In this document: one piece after another, positions 1 to 6,316 of the stretch | How the letters are laid out: the number at the start of each line of letters is the position of its first letter | Position numbering within the stretch: position 1 is the first letter of the stretch | Assembly (NCBI GenBank): GCA_964652585.1 | Contig: CAZZDA010000021.1 | Span: 1 to 16,013, forward strand | Source of the DNA: CAZZDA01 sp964652585 | GTDB taxonomy: Bacteria > Patescibacteriota > Patescibacteriia > UBA1544 | Length of the DNA stretch: 16,013 nucleotides | Direction of reading: 5' to 3' | Made by a program: the position numbers and the translations under genes | Notes under the pieces: model-generated | What the model was told of the DNA's origin: nothing | Databases searched by the model: none | Seen by the model: only the letters and a program-made list of their open reading frames with translations

Positions 1-51
1 ACCTGCTGAATTTGCCTCAATGTCGCATTTGACATGAGAGAGAACGACCCC

Positions 52-80
52 TTGACCTCTTTCTTCTTTTTAGCTATACT
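52..80 (+). promoter_or_regulatory. Sigma-70-type promoter for rpsL (str operon)
   Basis: A -35 box TTGACC (52-57) and a -10 box TATACT (75-80) are separated by exactly 17 bases, which is close to the housekeeping consensus. The start codon of rpsL is at 91, so transcription starting about 7 bases after the -10 box would give a 5' leader of only about 3-5 bases. This is probably the main promoter of the str group. The boxes and spacing are seen directly; the transcription start is inferred. Confidence 0.7.
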
Positions 81-90
81 CTTGTCTGTT

Positions 91-510
91 ATGCCTACAG
101 TAAATCAATTGGTACGGAAGGGGCGAAAGACGACCAAAAAGAAATCAAAAAGTCCTTCACTCCAGACCGTCAACAATACACTCAAAAGAAAGAAAGTCAT
201 ACTCCCAAAAGGGAGTTCCTTTAAGCGTGGCGTGTGTTTGAAAGTAACCACGATGACGCCGAAAAAACCAAACTCGGCACTGCGTAAAATTGCAAGGGTT
301 CGGCTTTCTAACGGCGAAGAAGTGACCGCCTATATTCCGGGCGTTGGTCACAATTTGCAAGAGCACTCTATTGTGCTTTTGCGAGGCGGCAAAGTGAAAG
401 ACTTGAGCGGAGTGCGCTACCACATTGTTCGCGGCGTGTATGATACGCAAGGTGTTGATGGAAGAAGGCGCAGCAGATCACTCTATGGTACCAAAAAACC
501 GAAAGAATAA
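91..510 (+). CDS. rpsL: 30S ribosomal protein S12 (uS12)
   Basis: S12 lies at the decoding centre of the 30S subunit and helps control accuracy. The 139-aa product starts MPTVNQLVRKG, and the signature PNSALRK is at residues 60-66. An upstream in-frame ATG at 34 would add 19 hydrophobic residues foreign to S12 and would lie upstream of the promoter, so 91 is the start. Compared with E. coli there are about 15 extra residues in the N-terminal part, as in Firmicutes-type S12. Asp104 matches the aspartate methylthiolated by RimO. Residue 106 is Ser (AGC) in the motif KDLSGVRYH, where most bacteria have Pro (E. coli Pro90), a position linked to streptomycin response. Lys58, matching E. coli Lys42, is retained. 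No Shine-Dalgarno sequence is present. First gene of the str group, followed by rpsG. Confidence 0.98.
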   Translation: MPTVNQLVRKGRKTTKKKSKSPSLQTVNNTLKRKKVILPKGSSFKRGVCLKVTTMTPKKPNSALRKIARVRLSNGEEVTAYIPGVGHNLQEHSIVLLRGGKVKDLSGVRYHIVRGVYDTQGVDGRRRSRSLYGTKKPKE

Positions 511-538
511 TAATCACATAAGAAATTTATAGGTACGT

Positions 539-1006
539 ATGCGAGGAAAAAAAGCGCCAAAAAGAAAAGTAAAAGCAGATGTGCAGTACAGCAATGCGGT
601 TGTAGCGCGTCTTATCAATAAAGTCATGCTTGATGGAAAAAAGTCTACGGCACAAAAAGTTGTCTATGATTGCTTTGAGCTTTTGAAGGAAAAAACCAAA
701 CAAGATCCCATGGAGATCTTTGATGGGGCAATGAAGAATGTTACGCCAATGGTTGAAGTGAAAGGACGTCGTATTGGCGGCGCAAATTATCAAATTCCTA
801 TTCCGGTAAAAGGAGATCGAAAAACAACACTCGCGCTTCGCTGGATCATTGAAGCGGCACGTGCAAAAAAAGGAAAACCAATGAAAGAAAAGCTTGCAAT
901 GGAATTATTGGACGCATATAACAATGAGGGAACAGCTATGAAGAAAAAGGCCGATGTACAACGTATGGCAGAATCCAACCGCGCCTTTGCACACTTTGCA
1001 CGCTAA
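539..1006 (+). CDS. rpsG: 30S ribosomal protein S7 (uS7)
   Basis: S7 nucleates assembly of the 3' major (head) domain of 16S rRNA and lines the E site. The 155-aa product has the family's usual length, a basic N-terminus (MRGKKAPKRK), the conserved beta-hairpin around residues 72-92 (VEVKGRRIGGANYQIPIPV), and the helical C-terminal half ending NRAFAHFAR. It starts 28 bases after rpsL. Only a weak AGG lies upstream of the ATG. A 102-base spacer with a small hairpin separates it from fusA. The identification is firm from the hairpin motif and its position between rpsL and fusA. Confidence 0.97.
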   Translation: MRGKKAPKRKVKADVQYSNAVVARLINKVMLDGKKSTAQKVVYDCFELLKEKTKQDPMEIFDGAMKNVTPMVEVKGRRIGGANYQIPIPVKGDRKTTLALRWIIEAARAKKGKPMKEKLAMELLDAYNNEGTAMKKKADVQRMAESNRAFAHFAR

Positions 1007-1051
1007 GCAAGATAGTTGTTGATATGGATTTACACGAGGAATAGAAATAAC

Positions 1052-1070
1052 ACCCACTGTTCATGTGGGT
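1052..1070 (+). terminator. Small hairpin in the rpsG-fusA spacer (weak terminator or attenuator)
   Basis: ACCCAC (1052-1057) pairs perfectly with GTGGGT (1065-1070) around a 7-base loop. Only a short T-containing stretch (TTCATTATAT) follows, so termination would be partial at best. It could tune read-through from rpsL-rpsG into fusA or protect an mRNA end. The stem is seen directly; the role is inferred. Confidence 0.35.
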
Positions 1071-1108
1071 TTCATTATATGCTTTACTTCTTATTTATTT
1101 CCTAGATT

Positions 1109-3193
1109 ATGCCCCGAGAATATACTTTAGAAAAAACAAGAAACATTGGCATTATTGCGCATATTGATGCCGGTAAAACTACCGTGACAGAACGAGTGCT
1201 GTTTTATACGGGAAAAAAGCATAAAATAGGAGAGGTGCATGAAGGTGAGGCAACCATGGACTGGATGGAGCAGGAACAAGAGCGTGGCATTACCATTACC
1301 GCGGCCGCGACAACCTGTTTTTGGAAGGATTGCCGCGTGAATATCATTGACACACCGGGGCACGTTGACTTTACGGTTGAAGTAGAGCGCTCTTTGCGCG
1401 TCTTAGATGGCGGCGTGGTTGTTTTTGATGGTGTGGCCGGCGTGGAGCCGCAATCTGAAACGGTATGGCATCAGGCTGACAAATACCATGTGCCGCGTAT
1501 TGCATTTATCAATAAGCTTGACCGTACGGGAGCTGATTTCTATGCGGATCTTGATTCTATTTCCGAACGGCTGACCAAAAACGCACATCCCGTACAGCTT
1601 CCCATAGGCGCTGAAGCTGACTTTAAAGGCATTATTGATGTTATTGAACAAAAAGCCTATCTCTACGAAGATGATATGGGAACAAAATGGCATGAGGAAG
1701 ATATTCCTTCTGACATGCAGGATAAAGTTGATACGTACAGAGCATCTTTGGTTGAGGCTATTGCGGAAAATGATGAAGCGCTCATGGAAAAATACGTGGA
1801 CGGAGAAGAATTGACCGTTGAAGAATTAAAGAAAGGATTAAGAAAAGCGGTTATTGCGAATGCGCTGGTACCGGTATTTTGCGGTTCGGCGTTAAAAAAC
1901 AAAGGCGTACAATTTTTGTTGGATGCGGTGGTTGCGTATCTGCCTTCACCGCTTGATGTGCCTGCAATAGAAGGAAAGGATATCAAAGACGAAGAAAAAA
2001 CGATTAGCGTACCGCCATCTGATGATGAGCCGTTTACCGCGCTTGCGTTTAAAGTGGCAACTGATCCGTATGTGGGTAAGCTTTGCTTTTTCCGCGTGTA
2101 TGCCGGAACGCTCAAAGCGGGATCTTATATTTTGAATACGAGTACAGGGGAAAAAGAGCGTGTTGGTCGCATTGTGCGTTTGCATGCGAACGATCGTGAG
2201 GACGTAGAAGAGGTGTATGCCGGAGAAATTGCCGCAGCGGTTGGCCTAAAAAATACCTTTACGGGACATACGCTTGTTGAACCGTCACGTCCTTTAATTC
2301 TTGAAAACATTACCTTCCCGGAGCCGGTGATACAGATTGCTATTGAACCGAAAACAAAACAAGATCAAGAAAAGATGGGTATCGCATTGCAGAAACTTGC
2401 GGAAGAAGATCCAACCTTTAAAGTTTCAACAAATGAAGAAACGCTTCAAACCCTTATTGCGGGTATGGGAGAGCTGCATCTTGATATTATTGTAGATCGC
2501 ATGAAACGGGAATTTCAGGTGGAAGCGAATATAGGCGCGCCGCAAGTTGCGTACAAGGAAACTATTAAGGGAGAGGCGGAAGCGGAAGGAAAATATATCA
2601 AACAATCAGGGGGCCGTGGACAATATGGGCACTGCTGGTTGCGTGTGAAACCGCTTGATCCTGAAGAAGAAGCGAATTTTGCCTTTCATGATGAGATCAA
2701 AGGTGGTGTTATTCCCAAAGAATATATTCCCGCGATCCAGAAAGGTGTACGAGAAGCGCTTGATAGAGGTGTGATAGCGGGCTATCCGCTGATCAATATA
2801 GGGGCAACGGTATATGACGGTTCATTTCATGATGTAGACTCGTCGGAAGCCGCGTTTAAAGTTGCGGGATCCATGGCTTTTCAAGAGGCGGTAAAAAAAG
2901 CTGGTGCGGTACTGCTTGAGCCAATTATGAAAGTGGAGGTTATTACCCCGGAAGCGTCTATGGGTGATGTGATGGGTGATATTAACGGCCGGCGCGGACA
3001 TATTCAGGAAATGCGAGATAGAGGCAATGTCAAAGTGGTTGACGCGGAAGTGCCCTTATCTGAGATGTTTGGTTATGCGACGCAGATCAGGTCGTTAACG
3101 CAAGGAAGGGCAAGTTATGCAATGGAGTTTTTAAAGTATGCGGAGGTACCGAAGAGCGTAGCAGAAGAAATAGCAGGAAAGAAAGAGGAATAG
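1109..3193 (+). CDS. fusA: Elongation factor G (EF-G)
   Basis: EF-G is the GTPase that drives translocation of tRNA and mRNA, and with ribosome recycling factor helps split ribosomes. The 694-aa length is typical. The G1/P-loop AHIDAGKT is at residues 17-24, G2 lies in the RGITI stretch near 59-63, G3 DTPGH at 81-85 and G4 NKLD at 135-138. Domains II to V follow, including GGVIPKEYIPA and the C-terminal GRRGHIQEM region of domain V. The protein looks complete with no missing catalytic residue. There is no Shine-Dalgarno sequence before the ATG (context CCTAGATT). The TAG stop is one base from the start of the next gene, so the two are almost certainly co-transcribed and possibly translationally coupled. 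Confidence 0.99.
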   Translation: MPREYTLEKTRNIGIIAHIDAGKTTVTERVLFYTGKKHKIGEVHEGEATMDWMEQEQERGITITAAATTCFWKDCRVNIIDTPGHVDFTVEVERSLRVLDGGVVVFDGVAGVEPQSETVWHQADKYHVPRIAFINKLDRTGADFYADLDSISERLTKNAHPVQLPIGAEADFKGIIDVIEQKAYLYEDDMGTKWHEEDIPSDMQDKVDTYRASLVEAIAENDEALMEKYVDGEELTVEELKKGLRKAVIANALVPVFCGSALKNKGVQFLLDAVVAYLPSPLDVPAIEGKDIKDEEKTISVPPSDDEPFTALAFKVATDPYVGKLCFFRVYAGTLKAGSYILNTSTGEKERVGRIVRLHANDREDVEEVYAGEIAAAVGLKNTFTGHTLVEPSRPLILENITFPEPVIQIAIEPKTKQDQEKMGIALQKLAEEDPTFKVSTNEETLQTLIAGMGELHLDIIVDRMKREFQVEANIGAPQVAYKETIKGEAEAEGKYIKQSGGRGQYGHCWLRVKPLDPEEEANFAFHDEIKGGVIPKEYIPAIQKGVREALDRGVIAGYPLINIGATVYDGSFHDVDSSEAAFKVAGSMAFQEAVKKAGAVLLEPIMKVEVITPEASMGDVMGDINGRRGHIQEMRDRGNVKVVDAEVPLSEMFGYATQIRSLTQGRASYAMEFLKYAEVPKSVAEEIAGKKEE

Positions 3194-3194
3194 T

Positions 3195-3578
3195 ATGCGC
3201 ACTGCATTGTTCAAAGATATTGTGGAAACTGCGCGAAAACAGGGTGATACGGTTATTCTGGTGCATGCAAACGGATCAGCGCAGGCGGTCATGCCGTTTG
3301 AGCGTTATCAAGAGCTTGTAGAGCAGAAAAAATCGCTAAAACAAGCGGTTGTAGATACAACGGAAGAAATTAATGATGAGATTGCCATACTGCAAAATAA
3401 GGAAAGTGTTGAAACTATTGACAAGGATGATAATTATGGTACAATGCGTGGGTTGTCTCAGGAGTTTTCTACAGGACTTCCTCATGCGGAAAAGCCGGAA
3501 ATACCCTTTGAACCGTTACAAAACAACAATGATCATACTAGTGAAGAGGATTATTTTTATATAGAACCGGTAGAATAA
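3195..3578 (+). CDS. Unrecognised 127-aa protein with Phd/YefM-like N-terminal half and acidic tail
   Basis: I do not recognise this gene by name. Residues 4-45 read like the core of a Phd/YefM antitoxin fold: a helix (FKDIVETARKQG), a strand (DTVILVHANG), then AVMPFERYQELVEQ, which resembles the 'V-P-L-E-x-Y-x-x-L' helix of that family. The usual N-terminal strand and 'SEAR' segment are missing. Residues 37-66 look helical. Residues 67-127 are acidic and low in hydrophobics, probably disordered, ending EEDYFYIEPVE. The ATG is one base after the fusA stop, and the AGAGGA just upstream (inside the last fusA codons) is the only well-placed Shine-Dalgarno-like sequence in the window. No toxin gene is adjacent. 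It could be a small regulator or ribosome-linked accessory rather than an antitoxin. The reading frame is convincing from tight coupling and size; the function is unknown. Confidence 0.8.
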   Translation: MRTALFKDIVETARKQGDTVILVHANGSAQAVMPFERYQELVEQKKSLKQAVVDTTEEINDEIAILQNKESVETIDKDDNYGTMRGLSQEFSTGLPHAEKPEIPFEPLQNNNDHTSEEDYFYIEPVE

Positions 3579-3592
3579 TACACGCAACGTAG

Positions 3593-3621
3593 TTGATCCA
3601 CACAAAAACTTTACATAATTT
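3593..3621 (+). promoter_or_regulatory. Possible weak promoter upstream of tuf
   Basis: TTGATC (3593-3598) is followed 17 bases later by TAATTT (3616-3621). An overlapping CATAAT (3614-3619) is a better -10 match but leaves a 15-base spacer. Either would start an RNA that includes the nested stem structure before tuf. The boxes are imperfect, so this is only a candidate. Confidence 0.3.
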
Positions 3622-3653
3622 ACTTTTATTTACTCTATTACTTCTTAACGAAG

Positions 3654-3754
3654 AGGTTGTAACTGGCATAAAACCCTTTCATTAACCGTTAACTGTTCAC
3701 AATTGACAATTAACGGTTGACTCTCAACGGAGTTACAGAGAGGGATTACAACCT
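3654..3754 (+). promoter_or_regulatory. Nested stem structure in the tuf leader (candidate cis-regulatory RNA)
   Basis: Three stems nest in order. The outer stem pairs 3654-3662 (AGGTTGTAA) with 3746-3754 (TTACAACCT), 9 perfect pairs. The middle stem pairs 3674-3680 (CCCTTTC) with 3738-3744 (GAGAGGG), 7 pairs with one G-U. The inner stem pairs 3684-3692 (AACCGTTAA) with 3710-3718 (TTAACGGTT), 9 perfect pairs. An alternative hairpin GTTGA/TCAAC (3716-3720 with 3724-3728) would compete with the inner stem, allowing two states. The structure ends 11 bases before the tuf ATG, where no Shine-Dalgarno is seen. The complementarity is read directly; a regulatory role is inferred, and I do not recognise a known riboswitch or leader family. 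Confidence 0.55.
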
Positions 3755-3765
3755 ACAACAAGCAC

Positions 3766-4953
3766 ATGGCAGAGAAATTTGAGAGAAATAAGCCACATAT
3801 CAATATTGGTACCATCGGTCACGTAGACCATGGAAAAACCACATTGACAGCGGCAATTTTGAATACCTTGGTCACCGCGGGAAAAACCGCACAGTCAAAA
3901 AGCGTGGATCAAATAGATAATGCTCCTGAAGAGAAAGAGCGCGGTATTACCATTGCAACGGCTCACGTGGAGTATGAGTCGGATAAACGTCACTATGCGC
4001 ACGTTGATTGTCCGGGACATGCTGACTATGTAAAAAACATGATTACCGGAGCGGCACAAATGGATGGCGCTATTCTTGTGGTATCAGCAACTGATGGTCC
4101 TATGCCGCAAACACGAGAGCATATTTTGCTTGCGCGTCAGGTTGGCGTACCTTATATTGTTGTTTTTCTCAATAAAGTGGACATGGTTGATGATCCGGAG
4201 CTTATTGACTTGGTTGAGGAAGAAATTCGCGATTTATTGAAGAAATATGAATTTCCGGGAGATGAGACACCTATTATACGCGGTAGTGCGTTGAAAGCGC
4301 TCGAAAATCCTGGAGGAGATGAAGGTAAGCCGATACTTGAACTTATTGAGAAGATTGATGAGTATATTCCGGTTCCGGAGCGCGCAGTTGACCTTGATTT
4401 CTTGATGCCTATTGAAGATATCTTTTCCATTGAAGGTCGTGGCACGGTAGTAACCGGACGTATTGAGCGCGGTGTCATCAATATCAATGACGAAGTGGAG
4501 ATCGTTGGCATTAAAGATACAACAAAAACTACCGTAACCGGTGTTGAGATGTTCAATAAGCAGTTGGAAAGAGGTGAAGCGGGTGATAATGCGGGTATTT
4601 TGATTCGCGGAACGAAGAAAGATGAGGTAGAGCGCGGACAGGTATTGGTAAAACCCGGCACTATTACACCTCATACGGAATTTGAAGCAAATGTCTACGT
4701 ATTAAAGAAAGATGAAGGAGGTCGTCACAAACCGTTCTTCAAAGGCTATAAACCACAATTCTACTTCCGTACAACGGATGTTACCGGAGAAATTACTCTT
4801 CCTGAAGGAACGGAAATGGTCATGCCCGGTGATACGATAGACATCACCATTAAACTCATGGTACCTATTGCTATGGAGGAAAAACTCCGTTTCGCTATTC
4901 GTGAAGGAGGGCATACGGTTGGTGCCGGTGTGGTTACGAAAGTTCTGAAATAA
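3766..4953 (+). CDS. tuf: Elongation factor Tu (EF-Tu)
   Basis: EF-Tu carries aminoacyl-tRNA to the ribosomal A site as a GTP complex. The 395-aa product has the usual length and starts MAEKFERNKPHINIGTIG. The G1 motif GHVDHGKT is at residues 18-25, RGITI near 59-63, G3 DCPGH at 81-85 (with the catalytic His85) and G4 NKVD at 136-139. Domains II and III follow, ending VGAGVVTKVLK. It appears intact. It lies after a 187-base spacer that folds into nested stems and before a strong 13-bp hairpin, so its expression is probably adjusted separately from fusA and rpsJ. The base before ATG is C, one of only two such cases in the window. No Shine-Dalgarno is present at normal spacing; a purine run GAGAGGG at 3738-3744 is too far upstream and is paired in the predicted structure. 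Confidence 0.99.
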   Translation: MAEKFERNKPHINIGTIGHVDHGKTTLTAAILNTLVTAGKTAQSKSVDQIDNAPEEKERGITIATAHVEYESDKRHYAHVDCPGHADYVKNMITGAAQMDGAILVVSATDGPMPQTREHILLARQVGVPYIVVFLNKVDMVDDPELIDLVEEEIRDLLKKYEFPGDETPIIRGSALKALENPGGDEGKPILELIEKIDEYIPVPERAVDLDFLMPIEDIFSIEGRGTVVTGRIERGVININDEVEIVGIKDTTKTTVTGVEMFNKQLERGEAGDNAGILIRGTKKDEVERGQVLVKPGTITPHTEFEANVYVLKKDEGGRHKPFFKGYKPQFYFRTTDVTGEITLPEGTEMVMPGDTIDITIKLMVPIAMEEKLRFAIREGGHTVGAGVVTKVLK

Positions 4954-4959
4954 ACTCAA

Positions 4960-4988
4960 CCCCCACTTTCACCTTGTGAAAGTGGGGG
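4960..4988 (+). terminator. Perfect 13-bp hairpin between tuf and rpsJ
   Basis: CCCCCACTTTCAC (4960-4972) pairs perfectly with GTGAAAGTGGGGG (4976-4988) around a CTT loop, starting 6 bases after the tuf stop. The bases that follow (ATCGTTTGTTCC) lack a solid T run, so it is not a textbook intrinsic terminator. It may be a partial terminator, a 3'-end protector for an abundant tuf message, or a processing site. The stem is certain; the role is inferred. Confidence 0.6.
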
Positions 4989-5028
4989 ATCGTTTGTTCC
5001 AAGAGCAAAATATATAAAAAATACGTAC

Positions 5029-5382
5029 ATGGCAGAAGAAAAAAAGAGAAATGCAAGCGCAAAGATTAAAGAAGGTGTACATCAGCGCATTCGCATTAAA
5101 ATAAAAGCATTTGATCATAAAATTATTGATCAATCAACGCGTACCATTATGGATACTGCGGAACGATCAGGAGCAAAGATCGCAGGACCCATACTCTTGC
5201 CAACGGAAAAGAAAAAGTATACTGTCTTAAAATCAACGTTTGTGCATAAAGATTCTCGTGATCAATATGAAATGCGGACGCATAAACGTCTGATCGATAT
5301 TTATGATCCGAGTGCGGCAACGGTTGATGCGCTTATGAGTCTGAATTTACCGGCAGGAGTTGACGTGGAAATTAAAATGTAA
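5029..5382 (+). CDS. rpsJ: 30S ribosomal protein S10 (uS10)
   Basis: S10 is part of the 30S head, and in other bacteria also works in NusB-NusE antitermination. The 117-aa product is about 14 residues longer than E. coli S10 because of a charged N-terminal extension (MAEEKKRNASAKIKEG). The core begins at RIRIKIKAFDHK and includes the IAGPILLPTEKKKYTVLKS region and the loop with FVHKDSRDQYEMRTHKR, then DIYDP and the C-terminal GVDVEIKM. It follows tuf across a strong hairpin and precedes a 296-base spacer, so it sits with the str group here and not tightly with rplC. No Shine-Dalgarno; ATG is preceded by C. Identity is firm. Confidence 0.97.
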   Translation: MAEEKKRNASAKIKEGVHQRIRIKIKAFDHKIIDQSTRTIMDTAERSGAKIAGPILLPTEKKKYTVLKSTFVHKDSRDQYEMRTHKRLIDIYDPSAATVDALMSLNLPAGVDVEIKM

Positions 5383-5555
5383 CCTCTACACTTTGCTTGT
5401 ATGGGCAAGGCAACCCCTTGATAAAGGGAAGTACCTACACTCGACACTGAAGTGGGAAAGGAATTGACAACTACACAAAAGACCACAGCACGATAAGCGC
5501 ATAAAAACGCGACTTACATATTTAAATGTTTTAATATTTAAAAACATTTCTTTAC

Positions 5556-5576
5556 CCCGTGTTGCCGGGATTTTTT
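5556..5576 (+). terminator. Weak intrinsic terminator in the rpsJ-rplC spacer
   Basis: CCCG (5556-5559) pairs with CGGG (5566-5569) around a 6-base loop, and after one A comes a run of six T (5571-5576). The short stem makes it weak, but the GC stem plus T run is the best terminator-like signal in the window. It would end or attenuate transcripts from the rpsL-tuf-rpsJ part before rplC. Confidence 0.4.
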
Positions 5577-5635
5577 AATACCTTTCTTGTCTCTACATAT
5601 GAATAGCTGACCGCGTATGACGCAGCACTTCGTAT

Positions 5636-5657
5636 GTGAAGAGAAGAATCTTTTCAC
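5636..5657 (+). promoter_or_regulatory. 9-bp hairpin just upstream of rplC with a competing alternative fold
   Basis: GTGAAGAGA (5636-5644) pairs with TCTTTTCAC (5649-5657), 9 pairs including one G-U, around an AGAA loop. Bases 5653-5656 (TTCA) can instead pair with 5662-5665 (TGAA) while 5642-5646 (AGAAG) pairs with 5666-5670 (CTTCT), giving a mutually exclusive fold that runs to 8 bases before the rplC ATG. This arrangement suits attenuation or translational control, but no protein or ligand can be named from the sequence. Confidence 0.4.
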
Positions 5658-5678
5658 TAGATGAACTTCTGAAAATAT

Positions 5679-6296
5679 ATGAAAATGCTTATTGGTACAA
5701 AATTGCACATGACACAGCTTTTTTCCGAAAAGGGAGAGGTTGTTCCGGTGACGGTGCTTGAGGCAAAATCATGCGTGGTAACGCACATTAAATCAGAAGA
5801 AAAAGATGGTTATAGCGCGGTACAGATAGGGCATGGAGAGAGAAAGCGTACAACGAAACCGATAGCAGGCCACTTGAAGGGCAATGGCCCCTTTCGAGCC
5901 ATGCGAGAATTTCGTGTTCCGAAAGACAATACAACAGTATCTGATGTTCAGGTGGGAGATGCGCTGGATGTATCTCAATTTTCCATTGGCGACAAATTGC
6001 TTGTTGTCGGGACATCAAAAGGAAAGGGCTTTCAAGGTGTGGTGAAGCGACATGGCTTTGCCGGTCAGAAGGCGAGTCACGGTAATAAAGATCAGTTGCG
6101 TGCACCGGGTTCTATTGGTGCAACTGACGCAGCTCGCGTATTCAAAGGGAAGCGTATGGCGGGTCAAACCGGCAACGCGCGCGTAACGGTTAAAAACATT
6201 GAAGTAGTAAAGATTGATGAAAAGGAGCATCAGCTCTATGTAAAAGGTTCGGTACCAGGAAGTCCAAAGAGCATGGTGCTGTTAAAAAATATCTAA
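5679..6296 (+). CDS. rplC: 50S ribosomal protein L3 (uL3)
   Basis: L3 is an early assembly protein whose long loop reaches towards the peptidyl transferase centre. The 205-aa product starts MKMLIGTKLHMTQLF, a typical L3 N-terminus; a second in-frame ATG two codons later is also possible. The central loop is recognisable by KGKGFQGVVKRHGF (115-127), HGNKDQLRAPGSIG (134-147) and VFKGKRMAGQTGN (154-166). Between GSIG and VFKG there are only six residues (ATDAAR), against seven in E. coli, and no glutamine, so the residue methylated by PrmB (E. coli Gln150) is absent. It is the first gene of the long S10/spc run, after a hairpin-rich spacer. No Shine-Dalgarno. Confidence 0.98.
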   Translation: MKMLIGTKLHMTQLFSEKGEVVPVTVLEAKSCVVTHIKSEEKDGYSAVQIGHGERKRTTKPIAGHLKGNGPFRAMREFRVPKDNTTVSDVQVGDALDVSQFSIGDKLLVVGTSKGKGFQGVVKRHGFAGQKASHGNKDQLRAPGSIGATDAARVFKGKRMAGQTGNARVTVKNIEVVKIDEKEHQLYVKGSVPGSPKSMVLLKNI

Positions 6297-6316
6297 AGAC
6301 CCTTAAATATCTTGGT

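Larger units (their letters stand above)
5383..5678 (+). other. Long rpsJ-rplC spacer with several hairpins, no supported gene
   Basis: This 296-base stretch holds no convincing gene. It contains, in order: a CCCTT-GATA-AAGGG hairpin (5415-5428); an isolated TTGACA (5464-5469) without a matching -10 box; an AT-rich inverted repeat AAATGTTTT/AAAACATTT (5524-5532 with 5541-5549); a short terminator-like hairpin with T6; and a 9-bp hairpin near the rplC start. Tiny ORFs are possible: 5401-5421 (6 codons) and 5617-5664 (15 codons and stop), but neither has supporting signals beyond a T before ATG. It probably serves as the leader of the rplC group. Confidence 0.6.

Noticed and set aside
2..37. 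Open frame ending in TGA at 35-37, possibly the tail of an upstream gene
   Set aside because: Only 11 codons are visible and I recognise no family, so it cannot be supported.
34..90. Upstream in-frame ATG extending S12 by 19 residues
   Set aside because: The extra residues are not S12-like, the ATG lies upstream of the -35 box, and MPTVNQLVRKG at 91 is the family start.
3373..3564. Second + strand frame inside the Phd-like gene
   Set aside because: It is in another frame fully within the 3195-3578 gene, with an unlikely basic and hydrophobic composition and no support.
3703..3722. TTGACA (3703-3708) and TTGACT (3717-3722) as a tuf promoter
   Set aside because: No -10 box at suitable spacing follows either; both lie within the stem structure, which explains the bases better.
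5401..5421. 6-codon mini-ORF after rpsJ (ATG at 5401)
   Set aside because: ORFs this short are expected by chance, and it has no start signal beyond a T before the ATG.
5464..5469. Perfect TTGACA as a promoter for rplC
   Set aside because: No acceptable -10 box is found 16-18 bases downstream; the nearest AT-rich hexamer is about 21 bases away.
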